Below, in pieces: positions 1-7,580 of a stretch of DNA of 15,561 nt (its first letter is position 1; each line of letters starts with the position of its first letter). The stretch comes from TMED26 sp002694075 (GTDB lineage Bacteria > Pseudomonadota > Alphaproteobacteria > Thalassobaculales > Thalassobaculaceae), in contig JAYYDT010000139.1 of assembly GCA_036160575.1 (NCBI GenBank), positions 1-15,561 of the forward strand. The letters run 5' to 3'. The position numbers were made by a program, and so were the translations under genes. The notes under the pieces are model-generated. The model searched no databases, had not been told where the DNA came from, and saw only the letters and a program-made list of their open reading frames with translations.

Positions 1-345
1 GGCCAGCTTGTCCCACATGGTGCGACCCGCCGGCCCGCGGATCTCCTCCATGATCTCGCCGACTTTTTCCTCGCCGAGAATATTGCCGAGCAGACGCTGG
101 GCGCTGTCCGCCGAGCCAATCAGCGACCCGGTCGAGGAAACCTGTTCGGCGAATTCGACGAACAACCGCTCGATCACTTCCGAGCTCACCGTGCCCAGGC
201 CGGACATGGACTGGGAGATCTCCTTGATCTCCTCGTCGTCCAAATTGGCGAAAATCTTGGACGCCTGATCCTGGCTCAGCGACATCAAGAAAATCGCCGC
301 TTTTTCCTGGCCGGTGATGGAGCGGTAGTCTTCGCGAACGCGCAT
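1..345 (-). CDS. fliG: Flagellar motor switch protein FliG, N-terminal part (cut by window edge)
   Basis: FliG is the rotor (C-ring) protein that sits on the MS-ring protein FliF at the cytoplasmic face and transmits torque from the stator. Translating the minus strand from ATG at 345 gives 115 residues with no stop before base 1. They open MRVREDYRSITGQEKAAIFL and include LDDEEIKEISQSMSGLGTVSSE and the conserved EEIRGPAGRTMWDKL near the window edge. This is the FliG N-terminal domain (FliF contact) and the start of the middle domain. The full protein should be about 330-345 residues, so roughly two thirds are outside the window. In the segment upstream of its start I see a 9-base T run (minus strand) and no fliF; the nearest upstream gene is paaE on the same strand. 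The family call is firm. Confidence 0.95.
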   Translation of the reverse strand, partial: MRVREDYRSITGQEKAAIFLMSLSQDQASKIFANLDDEEIKEISQSMSGLGTVSSEVIERLFVEFAEQVSSTGSLIGSADSAQRLLGNILGEEKVGEIMEEIRGPAGRTMWDKLA

Positions 346-536
346 GGCGGGCCTCGTTGCCGAAAAAAAAAGAACTGAAGAATTTACTAATGAAAAACTA
401 CCAAAAAGGCCGGTAAAATCAAGCGCTACGCGGCCCGCCGCGGGCGGCGATGTTTGGGGCCCCGCGGACCGCGAAGTGTTGGCAACGTTTTGTTTGTGGC
501 TTTGTTAAGAACGAATATTTTCTATCGAAAGGACTG
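346..536. other. Intergenic region between paaE end and fliG start
   Basis: This stretch is noticeably more A/T-rich at its two ends than the surrounding coding DNA. It holds a run of nine A (363-371; T on the fliG strand) shortly upstream of fliG, and GC-rich palindromic bases around 431-475 with a possible short hairpin (CCGCC/GGCGG arms on the minus strand). No T-tract directly follows the hairpin in the direction of paaE transcription, so I cannot call a terminator. It probably carries the end of the paa transcript and the start of the fliG transcript, but I cannot place a promoter with confidence. Confidence 0.4.
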
Positions 537-1601
537 TCATTGATCGTAATCGATGGCCAGGTCGTCACTCTCCGGGAAACACTGACAGGTCAGCACATAG
601 CCAGCGGCCAGCTCGTAGTCTTCCAAGGCGTGGTTGGCCGCGAGGGTATAGGTGCCGCCGGTGACTTTGGCGCGGCAGGTGGCGCAGACGCCGGCTTGGC
701 AGGAATAGGGTGCGTCGAGCCCGGCCGCGCGGGCCGCCGCCAGCACCGAGGTGGTGGCGTCGATGGCGATGGTCTGACGCACGCCGTTGAGCACCACCGC
801 TGCCCGCCAGCGACGCGCGCCGGCGGCGACCGCCGGGCGCGCCGCCAGACGGCCGGTCTGCCCGGCGCCGGAAAACAACTCGTAACCGATCGCTTGCGGT
901 GCCAGACCGCGTGCTGTGAGGGCGGCGCGGGCGGTGTCGATAAGCCCTTCCGGCCCGCACAGAAAGGCCCGGTCGAGGCTGGCGGGGTCGACCGAATGGT
1001 CGAAAAAATGCGCGCATTTAGCGGCGTCCAACCGCCCCGACAGGGCCGCCAGGTCGCCGCCCTGGGACAACACATGGGTGACCGCCAGGCGCGTCATGTG
1101 GAGGTTCTTGAGATCGTCGATCTCATCGCGAAAGAGGATCGAGTTGACCGATCGGTTGCCATAGATCAAATGAAACCGGCTTTGGGGTTCCTCTTCCAGC
1201 AGGGTTTTCATAATGCCAAGCACCGGCGTGATGCCGCTGCCGGCGGCCAGTCCGAGATAGGTTTTGGCGGCCGTCGGTTCCGGCGTCACGGTAAAGCGGC
1301 CGGCCGGCGTCATCGCCGCCAGGCGGTCGCCGACCTTGAGCCCCTCGTTGGCCCAGGTTGAGAAGCCACCGCCTGACACCCGCTTAATGGCGACGCGCAG
1401 GCGGTTGTCCCGCTGGCTGGCGCAGATTGAATAGGACCGGCGGAGTTCGACGCCGTCGAAGTCGCGTTTAAAGGTCAGGTATTGCCCCGGCCGATAGGCG
1501 AAGCGGTCGGCCAGTTCGGCCGGCGGTCGCAGGGTGACGACCACCGCGTCGGCGGTGTCGCGGGCCAGGTCGGTGACGGTCAACGGGTGGAATTCGGCCA
1601 T
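537..1601 (-). CDS. paaE: Phenylacetyl-CoA epoxidase reductase subunit PaaE
   Basis: PaaE passes electrons from NADPH through FAD and a [2Fe-2S] centre to the diiron site of the PaaABC epoxidase in the cytoplasm. The 354-residue protein matches the family length (about 355). It has a ferredoxin-reductase module first: RSYSIC at 55-60 for FAD, GSGITP at 121-126 and CGPEG at 215-219 for the nicotinamide nucleotide. A plant-type ferredoxin domain follows, with cluster ligands C301, C306, C309 and C339. I chose the ATG at 1601, giving MAEFHPL, over an upstream in-frame start at 1742, because the extra 47 residues overlap paaD and look like non-coding translation. A GAGGG ribosome site precedes it. 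It is the last gene of paaABCDE, 13 bases after paaD. Confidence 0.96.
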   Translation of the reverse strand: MAEFHPLTVTDLARDTADAVVVTLRPPAELADRFAYRPGQYLTFKRDFDGVELRRSYSICASQRDNRLRVAIKRVSGGGFSTWANEGLKVGDRLAAMTPAGRFTVTPEPTAAKTYLGLAAGSGITPVLGIMKTLLEEEPQSRFHLIYGNRSVNSILFRDEIDDLKNLHMTRLAVTHVLSQGGDLAALSGRLDAAKCAHFFDHSVDPASLDRAFLCGPEGLIDTARAALTARGLAPQAIGYELFSGAGQTGRLAARPAVAAGARRWRAAVVLNGVRQTIAIDATTSVLAAARAAGLDAPYSCQAGVCATCRAKVTGGTYTLAANHALEDYELAAGYVLTCQCFPESDDLAIDYDQ

Positions 1602-1614
1602 GGTGGCGGCGCCC

Positions 1615-2121
1615 TCAAATGGCTTTGAAATAGTCGAAGGGTTCGCCGCAAGCGGTGCACCGAAAGGCCGCCTTGCAGGGGGTGGAGCCAAACGGGCTGA
1701 CCACCTCGGTGGCCGGCGATTGGCAGCGCGGACAGGCGACATGGGCGGATTTCAGGGCGGCCAAACCGCCGGCGCAGCTGACCGCGTCATCGGGCGGGGC
1801 GATGCCATAGGCGGCCAGCTTGGCGCGGCCGTCGGCGCTGATCGCGCGCGTCGACCAGGGCGGCGAGAGCACGGTTTCCACTCGCACCGCGTCGATCCCT
1901 TGGGCGCGCAAGGCGGTTTCGATTTCCAGGCGGATCACGCTGGTCGCCGGGCAGCCGGAATAGGTCGGCGTGATGCGCACCACCACCGCGCCGTCGGTGA
2001 CCGCGACATCACGCACGATGCCAAGGTCGACCACCGAGACCACCGGGATCTCAGGGTCCGGCACGGCGGCCAGCCAGCGCCACACGACGTCCGATGAAAG
2101 CGGGGCGGGGGCGGCGCTCAT
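1615..2121 (-). CDS. paaD: Phenylacetate degradation protein PaaD (DUF59/MIP18-type iron-sulfur assembly factor)
   Basis: PaaD is needed for an active phenylacetyl-CoA epoxidase, probably by helping metal-centre assembly or maturation rather than catalysis; that role is inferred in the literature from its DUF59 domain. The 168 residues carry the DUF59 signature, with PDPEIPVVSVVDLGIV at 21-36 and PTYSGCP at 52-58. A C-terminal zinc-ribbon-like segment has C130, C133, C149, C155 and C158. Length is normal for the family. The ATG at 2121 (MSAAPAPLS) is preferred because an in-frame start at 2199 would run into paaC. The gene begins 4 bases after the paaC stop, and its ribosome site is weak (GGTGACC), which fits translational coupling to paaC. 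Confidence 0.94.
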   Translation of the reverse strand: MSAAPAPLSSDVVWRWLAAVPDPEIPVVSVVDLGIVRDVAVTDGAVVVRITPTYSGCPATSVIRLEIETALRAQGIDAVRVETVLSPPWSTRAISADGRAKLAAYGIAPPDDAVSCAGGLAALKSAHVACPRCQSPATEVVSPFGSTPCKAAFRCTACGEPFDYFKAI

Positions 2122-2125
2122 AAGG

Positions 2126-2884
2126 TCACCAACGGGCGCCGGGATAGGCGCGTTGAAGCCATTGCATCTCGGCCAGCAGATGGCCCAGCGCCTCGCCATG
2201 CAGGCCGTCCCTGCCGCCGGTGCGCATGGCGGTATCGGCCGGTGGCGTTAGTCCGGCGGCGAAGAGAGCGTCGGCGAGATCGGCGTCATAGGCGGCGCGC
2301 ACCTGGTCCGGGTCGGGGATTACGCCGCGCGCGGCGAGGTCGCGCTCCAGCCGGTCGCCGGCGGTCAACTCGCCCGTGAAGCGCCACAGCAAGGACAAGG
2401 CGCGGTTCATGCGGGCGTGGCTTTCGGGACTGCCGTCGCCCAAGCGAATGACCAAGTCACGCGCGCGTTCGCGGTGATAACGCACTTCCTTCAAAGCCAC
2501 CGCCGCGATCTCGGCGACGCCGTCATCGCGCGAGGTTTGCGCCGCGTCCAGGAAGGCGTGGTGCCAGCTGTCGAACAGGAACTGCCGCATCAAGGTGACG
2601 GCGTAATCGTCATTCGGTTGTTCGACCAGTAAACAGTTGCGGAATTCGCGCGCGTCGCGCCCAAAGGCGAGGGCGTCGGCGTTTTCGGCGGCGACGCCGC
2701 GGGCGATCGCCAGGTCAAACCACAGAGTCGCCTGGCCGATCAGGTCAAGGGCGGTGTTGGCCAACGCGATGTCTTCTTCGAGGGCCGGCGCGTGGCCGCA
2801 CCAGGCCGACACCCGTTGGCCGAGGATGAGGCAGTTATCGGCCAGCCGCAGGGCCAATTGACCAACCGGATCGGTCGCCGTCAT
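2126..2884 (-). CDS. paaC: Phenylacetyl-CoA epoxidase structural subunit PaaC
   Basis: PaaC is the non-catalytic, ferritin-like partner of PaaA in the multicomponent phenylacetyl-CoA 1,2-epoxidase. The 252-residue product (family about 250) is mostly helical. It shows the family segments LADNCLILGQR near residue 15, NTALDLIGQA near 44 and LKEVRYHRERARDLVIRLGDG around 132-152. Two in-frame starts sit side by side: GTG at 2887 and ATG at 2884. I chose the ATG because it overlaps the paaB stop as TGATG, the usual coupled arrangement. It is the third gene of paaABCDE and is followed 4 bases later by paaD. It keeps the overall fold but not a full diiron ligand set, as expected for PaaC. Confidence 0.95.
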   Translation of the reverse strand: MTATDPVGQLALRLADNCLILGQRVSAWCGHAPALEEDIALANTALDLIGQATLWFDLAIARGVAAENADALAFGRDAREFRNCLLVEQPNDDYAVTLMRQFLFDSWHHAFLDAAQTSRDDGVAEIAAVALKEVRYHRERARDLVIRLGDGSPESHARMNRALSLLWRFTGELTAGDRLERDLAARGVIPDPDQVRAAYDADLADALFAAGLTPPADTAMRTGGRDGLHGEALGHLLAEMQWLQRAYPGARW

Positions 2885-3168
2885 CACATATTGTCCACTT
2901 CTTCGGGCAGCGGAAAAAACGACGGATGGCGGTAGATTTTGGTCTCCGCCGGCGCGAACAAGGCGTCTTTATCGGCCGGCGCGCTGGCGGTGATCGCCGC
3001 CGACGGCACCACCCAGATCGACAGCCCCTCATTGCGCCGGGTGTAAACGTCACGGGCGTTATTCAGCGCCATTTCCGGGTCGCTGGCGTGGACCGAGCCG
3101 ACATGGCGGTGACTGACGCCCTGTTGGCTGCGCACAAAGACTTCCCACAATTCACCGTCGCCGGGCAT
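2884..3168 (-). CDS. paaB: Phenylacetyl-CoA epoxidase small subunit PaaB
   Basis: PaaB is the small subunit of the epoxidase complex, thought to bridge PaaAC units and aid the reductase interaction. The 94-residue product is the normal size and nearly textbook in sequence: LWEVFVRSQQGVSHRHVGSV at 7-26, then ALNNARDVYTRRNEGLSIWV at 34-53. A good ribosome site (GGAGTGA) precedes the ATG at 3168. It starts 3 bases after the paaA stop, and its stop overlaps the paaC start by one base, so it belongs to the same transcript. No unusual features. Confidence 0.96.
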   Translation of the reverse strand: MPGDGELWEVFVRSQQGVSHRHVGSVHASDPEMALNNARDVYTRRNEGLSIWVVPSAAITASAPADKDALFAPAETKIYRHPSFFPLPEEVDNM

Positions 3169-3171
3169 GGC

Positions 3172-4149
3172 TCACTCCGCGGCGCGGGCGTGTTTGGTGG
3201 CGTGGGCGGCCAGGCCGTCGCGGAACCAGGCGCCGTCGTCCCACGCCTTCTGGCGCGCGGCCAAGCGTTCGGCGCCGCATTGTCCGCCGCTCTTTAGGAC
3301 GTCATAAAATTCTTGCCAGTCGATGGCGCCAAAACGGTAATGGCCGGCCTCGGCGTCCCAGGCGAGGTCCGGGTCGGGCACGCGCAACCCCAAAACATCG
3401 GCCTGCGGCACGGTTTGATCGACGAATTTCTGGCGCAGTTCGTCATTGCTGTTTTGCTTGATCTTCCAGGCCATCGACTGCGCCGAGTGGGGGGAGTCGC
3501 TATCCGGTGGGCCGAACATCATCAGCGACGGCCACCACCAACGGTCCAAGGCGTCCTGGGCCATCGCCTTTTGTTCGGCGCTGCCCTGGCTGAGTTTCAA
3601 CATGATGTCGAAGCCCTGGCGTTGATGAAAACTTTCTTCCTTGCAGATCCGCACCATGGCCCGCGCGTAGGGCCCGAAGGAACAGCGTTGCAGTGGCACC
3701 TGGTTCATAATGGCGGCGCCGTCGACCAACCATCCGATGGCGCCGATATCGGCCCAAGTCAGGGTCGGATAGGTGAAGATCGAGGAATACTTGGCCTTGC
3801 CGCTGAGCAATTGTTCGGTCATCTCGGCGCGGCTGACGCCAAGGGTCTCGGCCGCGCAATAGAGGTACAGGCCATGACCGGCCTCGTCCTGCACTTTGGC
3901 CAGCAAGATCGCCTTGCGTTCCAAGGTCGGCGCGCGGGTGATCCAATTGCCTTCCGGCAATTGGCCGACGATCTCGGAATGGGCGTGCTGGGAGATTTGC
4001 CGGATCAGGGTTTTGCGGTAGCCGTCGGGCATCCATTCCTGCGGCTCGATCTTGTCGCCCCGGTCGACGCGCGCCTGAAACTCGCGTTCGGCCGCGCTCA
4101 TCTCCTCGGGCGTCTTGAGGCCGGCGGTTTTCACCAATTGCGCGTACAT
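3172..4149 (-). CDS. paaA: Phenylacetyl-CoA epoxidase catalytic subunit PaaA
   Basis: PaaA is the diiron oxygenase subunit that inserts one oxygen of O2 into the aromatic ring of phenylacetyl-CoA to form the 1,2-epoxide. The 325-residue product has a ferritin-like diiron core. The first helix supplies E59 (HSEIVGQLPEG), the second has the EXXH motif E89-H92 (KVQDEAGHGLYLY), and the later pair is D143 and E172-H175 (CKEESFHQRQGFD). All expected ligands are therefore present. A GGGAGAA ribosome site lies 5 bases before the ATG at 4149. It heads paaABCDE; the predicted PaaR operator and a promoter with TTGACC as -35 lie 27-56 bases upstream, separating it from paaI. The N-terminus is slightly longer than in the E. 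coli enzyme. Confidence 0.97.
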   Translation of the reverse strand: MYAQLVKTAGLKTPEEMSAAEREFQARVDRGDKIEPQEWMPDGYRKTLIRQISQHAHSEIVGQLPEGNWITRAPTLERKAILLAKVQDEAGHGLYLYCAAETLGVSRAEMTEQLLSGKAKYSSIFTYPTLTWADIGAIGWLVDGAAIMNQVPLQRCSFGPYARAMVRICKEESFHQRQGFDIMLKLSQGSAEQKAMAQDALDRWWWPSLMMFGPPDSDSPHSAQSMAWKIKQNSNDELRQKFVDQTVPQADVLGLRVPDPDLAWDAEAGHYRFGAIDWQEFYDVLKSGGQCGAERLAARQKAWDDGAWFRDGLAAHATKHARAAE

Positions 4150-4175
4150 GGCGGTTCTCCCATCGTGGAAACCTA

Positions 4176-4204
4176 AAGTTATAATAAATCGACCGGACGG
4201 TCAA
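4176..4204 (-). promoter_or_regulatory. Candidate promoter of paaABCDE
   Basis: On the minus strand, TTGACC (4204-4199) is a good -35 hexamer. A -10 follows as TATAAC (4183-4178, 15-base spacer) or TAACTT (4181-4176, 17-base spacer). It ends about 27 bases before the paaA start. The predicted PaaR operator sits between and over the -35 element, so repressor binding would block RNA polymerase. The operator overlap supports the call; the exact -10 is uncertain. Confidence 0.6.
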
Positions 4205-4205
4205 T
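4183..4205. promoter_or_regulatory. Predicted PaaR operator upstream of paaA
   Basis: The core 4191-4202 is an inverted repeat of GACCG and CGGTC separated by two bases (GA), a typical TetR-family operator. Read on the minus strand it is ATTGACCG, two central bases, then CGGTCGATTTATT. This matches the site at 4673-4695 in 21 of 23 positions, differing only in the two central bases. It lies in the gap between the paaI stop and the paaA start, over the paaA promoter. PaaR as the ligand is inferred from the linked TetR gene. Confidence 0.8.
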
Positions 4206-4221
4206 TAACTGGCGACGGCGC

Positions 4222-4647
4222 TCAATCGTCAAGCACCGCGCCGCCGATGGTCCGCGATACGCCGTTGAAAACCGCCACCACCGCGTCATCGTCGATCCGC
4301 ACGGTCGCCGAATAGGTGCCGGTGCGGCCGGCCACCGCGTCCTCCTTGGCCTCGGCGACCAGGCGCGCGCCCTCCGGCACCGGCGCCAGAAAGGTGATCG
4401 CCGCGTGCTGGGCGACGCTCGACCGGTTATGGGAATTGCAAGCGTAGGCGAAGGCGGTGTCGGCGAGGGTGAAGATCAAACCACCATGGCAAATGCCATG
4501 GCCGTTGAGCATGTCGGCGCGCGCCGTCATGGCGATTTTGGCGTAGCCCGCGCGCACCTCCAGAATGTCGATGTCAAAGGCCGCGCCGGTGCCTTCCTTG
4601 GCGCGCAGGTGATGGGCGATGGCGGCGGCTTTCTCGTCTGGCGACAT
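4222..4647 (-). CDS. paaI: Acyl-CoA thioesterase PaaI (hotdog fold)
   Basis: PaaI hydrolyses CoA thioesters of ring-hydroxylated or stalled phenylacetyl-CoA intermediates, releasing CoA when the pathway backs up. The 141-residue protein matches the family size. It has the hotdog signature around 46-71 (MLNGHGICHGGLIFTLADTA), with HGG at 54-56 and the expected acidic catalytic residue D63. The start at 4647 has a GGAG ribosome site 8 bases upstream. It is transcribed away from paaG from the shared regulatory region at 4648-4748. It is followed by paaA after 72 bases that contain a second operator and promoter, so paaABCDE may be read both from the paaI promoter and from its own. Confidence 0.95.
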   Translation of the reverse strand: MSPDEKAAAIAHHLRAKEGTGAAFDIDILEVRAGYAKIAMTARADMLNGHGICHGGLIFTLADTAFAYACNSHNRSSVAQHAAITFLAPVPEGARLVAEAKEDAVAGRTGTYSATVRIDDDAVVAVFNGVSRTIGGAVLDD

Positions 4648-4672
4648 GGCGGCGCTCCAATCGGGGCTGATG

Positions 4673-4695
4673 ATTGACCGGTCGGTCGATTTATT
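4673..4695. promoter_or_regulatory. Predicted PaaR operator in the paaI/paaG divergent region
   Basis: The core 4676-4687 is GACCG, GT, CGGTC: a perfect 5-bp inverted repeat around two bases, with an A/T flank (GATTTATT) identical to that of the paaA site. It lies 28 bases upstream of paaI and 61 bases upstream of paaG. It overlaps the -35 of the rightward promoter and lies just downstream of the leftward -10. One bound repressor could therefore silence both directions. Assignment to PaaR is inferred from the neighbouring TetR gene and the repeated site. Confidence 0.8.
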
Positions 4696-4702
4696 TTATC
4701 GA
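4674..4702 (+). promoter_or_regulatory. Candidate promoter of paaG-paaK-paaR
   Basis: TTGACC at 4674-4679 is a good -35. A 17-base spacer leads to TATCGA at 4697-4702 as a -10, with other A/T-rich hexamers nearby (TTATTTTAT, 4691-4699). The operator core begins inside the -35. On the opposite strand TAAAAT (4698-4693) could be the -10 for paaI, giving back-to-back overlapping promoters. The hexamers are read by eye. Confidence 0.55.
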
Positions 4703-4748
4703 ACCGGTAAGGATCATAAGGTCCACCGAACAAAGGGGGAAGGCGCAC

Positions 4749-5549
<801 letters not shown>

Positions 5550-5552
5550 GCG

Positions 5553-6845
5553 ATGGTTGCCGCCGCGTACACACCGCTATTGGACGACGCCGAGAAACTC
5601 TCGGTTGCCGATCTGCGCGCCCTGCAATTCGACCGGTTGCGTTGGTCGATCGGCCACGCCTTCGACAAGTGCGCGCCCTATCGCGCGCTCTGCGAAAGCG
5701 CCGGCGTCGGCCCGGCCGACCTGACCGCGCTCGAAGACCTCGCCAAATTCCCGATGACCGGCAAGGCCGAGCTGCGCGCCGCCTATCCGTTCGGCTTTTT
5801 TGCCTGTGACATGGACCAGGTGGCGCGTATCCACGCGTCCTCCGGCACCACCGGCCAGCCGACCGTGGTCGGCTACACGCGCGCGGATTTGGACACCTGG
5901 GCGACGGTCGTCGCACGCTCGATCCGGGCGGCCGGCGGCCGGCCCGGCATGAAGGTCCATGTCGCCTATGGCTATGGCCTGTTCACCGGCGGGCTGGGCG
6001 CTCATTACGGCGCCGAGGCGCTAGGCTGTCCGGTGATCCCGATGTCCGGCGGCCAGACCGAGAAACAGGTGCAATTGATCCTCGATTTCGAACCCGAGAT
6101 CATCATGGTCACGCCCAGCTACATGCTGTCGATCCTCGACGAGTTTCGCCGCCGCGGCCTCGACCCGCGGGCCACCGCCCTGAAAATCGGGATTTTCGGG
6201 GCCGAGCCCTGGACCGACGCCATGCGCGCCGAGATTGAGGACGCCTTCGCCATCGACGCCGTCGATATCTATGGCCTGTCGGAAGTGATCGGCCCCGGTA
6301 TCGCCAATGAATGCGTCGAAACCAAGGACGGTCTGACCCTCTGGGAAGATCACTTTTTTCCCGAGATCATCGACCCCGAAACCGGCGCGCCGCTGCCCGA
6401 TGGCACGCCCGGCGAATTGGTGCTGACCTCGTTGACCAAACAGGCGATGCCGGTGATCCGCTACCGCACCCGCGACATCACCTGTCTGCTGCCGGGCACG
6501 GCGCGGACGATGCGCCGGCTGGCCCGCGTCGCCGGCCGCAGCGACGACATGTTGATTATCCGTGGGGTTAATGTCTTCCCCTCGCAGATTGAGGAAATCT
6601 TGCTCGCTGTGCCCGGTTTGGCGCCCCATTACCAGCTTGAGGTCAGCCGCCCGGACCGCCTCGACCAATTGCATGTGGTGGTCGAGGCCGACCCCGCCGC
6701 CAGCGACCGGGCAGCGGCCGCCGAAACCTTGGCGGCGCGCGTCAAAACCTTGATCGGCGTGACCGTCACCGTCGAGGTGGTCGACCCGGAAAGCGTGCCG
6801 CGCTCGCTGGGCAAGGCGGTGCGCCTGAAGGACCTGCGGGGCTAG
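5553..6845 (+). CDS. paaK: Phenylacetate-CoA ligase PaaK
   Basis: PaaK activates phenylacetate with ATP and CoA to phenylacetyl-CoA, the entry step of the pathway and the source of the likely inducer. The 430 residues are typical for this short subgroup of adenylate-forming enzymes. The P-loop-like motif SSGTTGQPT is at 96-104, GIFGAEPW near 214, the adenine-side motif DIYGLSEVIGPG around 238-249, and a C-terminal swinging domain holds GRSDDMLIIRGVNVFPSQIEE near 328-348 and the conserved lysine K421 (SLGKAVRL). The ATG at 5553 lies 3 bases after the paaG stop, and paaR follows 8 bases after the TAG at 6845, so the three are one transcript. All expected motifs are intact. Confidence 0.97.
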   Translation: MVAAAYTPLLDDAEKLSVADLRALQFDRLRWSIGHAFDKCAPYRALCESAGVGPADLTALEDLAKFPMTGKAELRAAYPFGFFACDMDQVARIHASSGTTGQPTVVGYTRADLDTWATVVARSIRAAGGRPGMKVHVAYGYGLFTGGLGAHYGAEALGCPVIPMSGGQTEKQVQLILDFEPEIIMVTPSYMLSILDEFRRRGLDPRATALKIGIFGAEPWTDAMRAEIEDAFAIDAVDIYGLSEVIGPGIANECVETKDGLTLWEDHFFPEIIDPETGAPLPDGTPGELVLTSLTKQAMPVIRYRTRDITCLLPGTARTMRRLARVAGRSDDMLIIRGVNVFPSQIEEILLAVPGLAPHYQLEVSRPDRLDQLHVVVEADPAASDRAAAAETLAARVKTLIGVTVTVEVVDPESVPRSLGKAVRLKDLRG

Positions 6846-6853
6846 CCGGGGCG

Positions 6854-7453
6854 ATGGCCCGGCCGCAAGCAGCCGATTACGCGGAAAAGCGCGCCGCCAT
6901 CACGGCCGCCGCCGCCCGCCTGTTCGCCCGCCATGGCTACGCCGGCGCGCCGATCGCCGAATTGGCGGCCGCCTGCGGCCTGTCGAAATCCCTGCTCTAT
7001 CATTATTACGGCTCGAAGGACGCCATCCTGTTCGCGGTGATGGACGGCCATATGGCCGAACTGCTGGAGGTGGTCGACACGCCGCCGGCCGCCGACCTGG
7101 CGCCGGTCGACGCTTGGCGGGCCTTCGCCGAAGCCTTGCTGACCCGTTACGCCGGCGCCGCCGACAGCCAAAAGGTGCTGCTCTACGACCTCGACCATCT
7201 GGCCGCCGACCGGCGCGCCGAGATCGTCGCCCGCCAGCGCCGTCTGATCGCCGCCGCCGAGGCCAAACTGGCCGCCGCCGCCGCGCGCACCGCTGGCCCG
7301 GCGCCGACCCGGGCCAAGCTGCGTGCCCAGGTGATGCTGTTTTTCGGCATGATCAATTGGAGCCATACCTGGTTCGACCCGGCCCATGGCCTGAGCCGCG
7401 CCGAGCTCGCCCGCCAAGCCGCCGACACCGCGCTTAATGGCCTGACGCCCTAA
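6854..7453 (+). CDS. paaR: TetR-family repressor of the phenylacetate cluster (PaaR-like)
   Basis: TetR-family repressors bind short palindromes and let go when a small effector binds the C-terminal domain; PaaR-type members respond to phenylacetyl-CoA. The 199-residue product has the N-terminal helix-turn-helix at about 15-60: ARLFARHGYAGAPIAELAAACGLSKSLLYHYYGSKDAIL in two overlapping family blocks, with the recognition helix near SKSLLYHYY at 44-52. The rest is a helical, alanine-rich ligand domain without an obvious metal site. It sits 8 bases after paaK in the same operon, and two matched TetR-like palindromes control the cluster. It should therefore repress its own synthesis along with both arms. 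The family is certain; the PaaR role and ligand are inferred from context. Confidence 0.88.
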   Translation: MARPQAADYAEKRAAITAAAARLFARHGYAGAPIAELAAACGLSKSLLYHYYGSKDAILFAVMDGHMAELLEVVDTPPAADLAPVDAWRAFAEALLTRYAGAADSQKVLLYDLDHLAADRRAEIVARQRRLIAAAEAKLAAAAARTAGPAPTRAKLRAQVMLFFGMINWSHTWFDPAHGLSRAELARQAADTALNGLTP

Positions 7454-7580
7454 ATCTCTGGGCGGCGCGCAGCCTAAAAATAAACTACCATAGAGGGTGT
7501 TTTTTTGAGATGCGCGGGGCCTGCCGCCGCTTTCCTTCCCGCGGCGCGTGGTGCCGCCGCCGATGCGGGAGGACAAGCCA
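7454..7580. other. Intergenic region between paaR and the exported-protein gene
   Basis: The first 50 bases include an A/T-rich patch (CTAAAAATAAACTACCATAG, 7474-7493) that could hold a promoter for the next gene, then a 7-base T run at 7500-7506. The GC-rich bases before it (7461-7474) form only a tiny mismatched stem too far from the T run, so I do not call a terminator. The second half is GC-rich and ends in the ribosome site of the next gene. Confidence 0.35.
7567..7573 (+). promoter_or_regulatory. Ribosome binding site fixing the start of the exported-protein gene
   Basis: GGGAGGA lies 7 bases before the ATG at 7581. Two earlier in-frame starts, GTG at 7548 and ATG at 7563, lack such a site, and the second overlaps it, so 7581 is the best start. 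Confidence 0.7.

Noticed and set aside
431..475. Terminator hairpin after paaE
   Set aside because: Short GC palindromes are present, but no T tract follows on the paaE strand, so the evidence is only base composition.
450..1361. 303-codon open frame on the plus strand across paaE
   Set aside because: It lies antisense to paaE, whose flavin, nucleotide and iron-sulfur motifs are intact. The plus-strand product is low-complexity Gly/Arg/Ala sequence of the kind high-GC genes produce in the complementary frame.
1602..1742. Longer N-terminus for PaaE
   Set aside because: The extra residues overlap the end of paaD, lack similarity to the family and have no ribosome site, while MAEFHPL at 1601 fits the family start.
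4674..4748. Longer N-terminus for PaaG starting inside the operator
   Set aside because: It would translate the promoter and operator; ATG 4749 has a strong ribosome site and gives the normal family length.
7461..7506. Rho-independent terminator after paaR
   Set aside because: The GC-rich bases form only a short mismatched stem with almost no loop, and the T run is about 25 bases further on.
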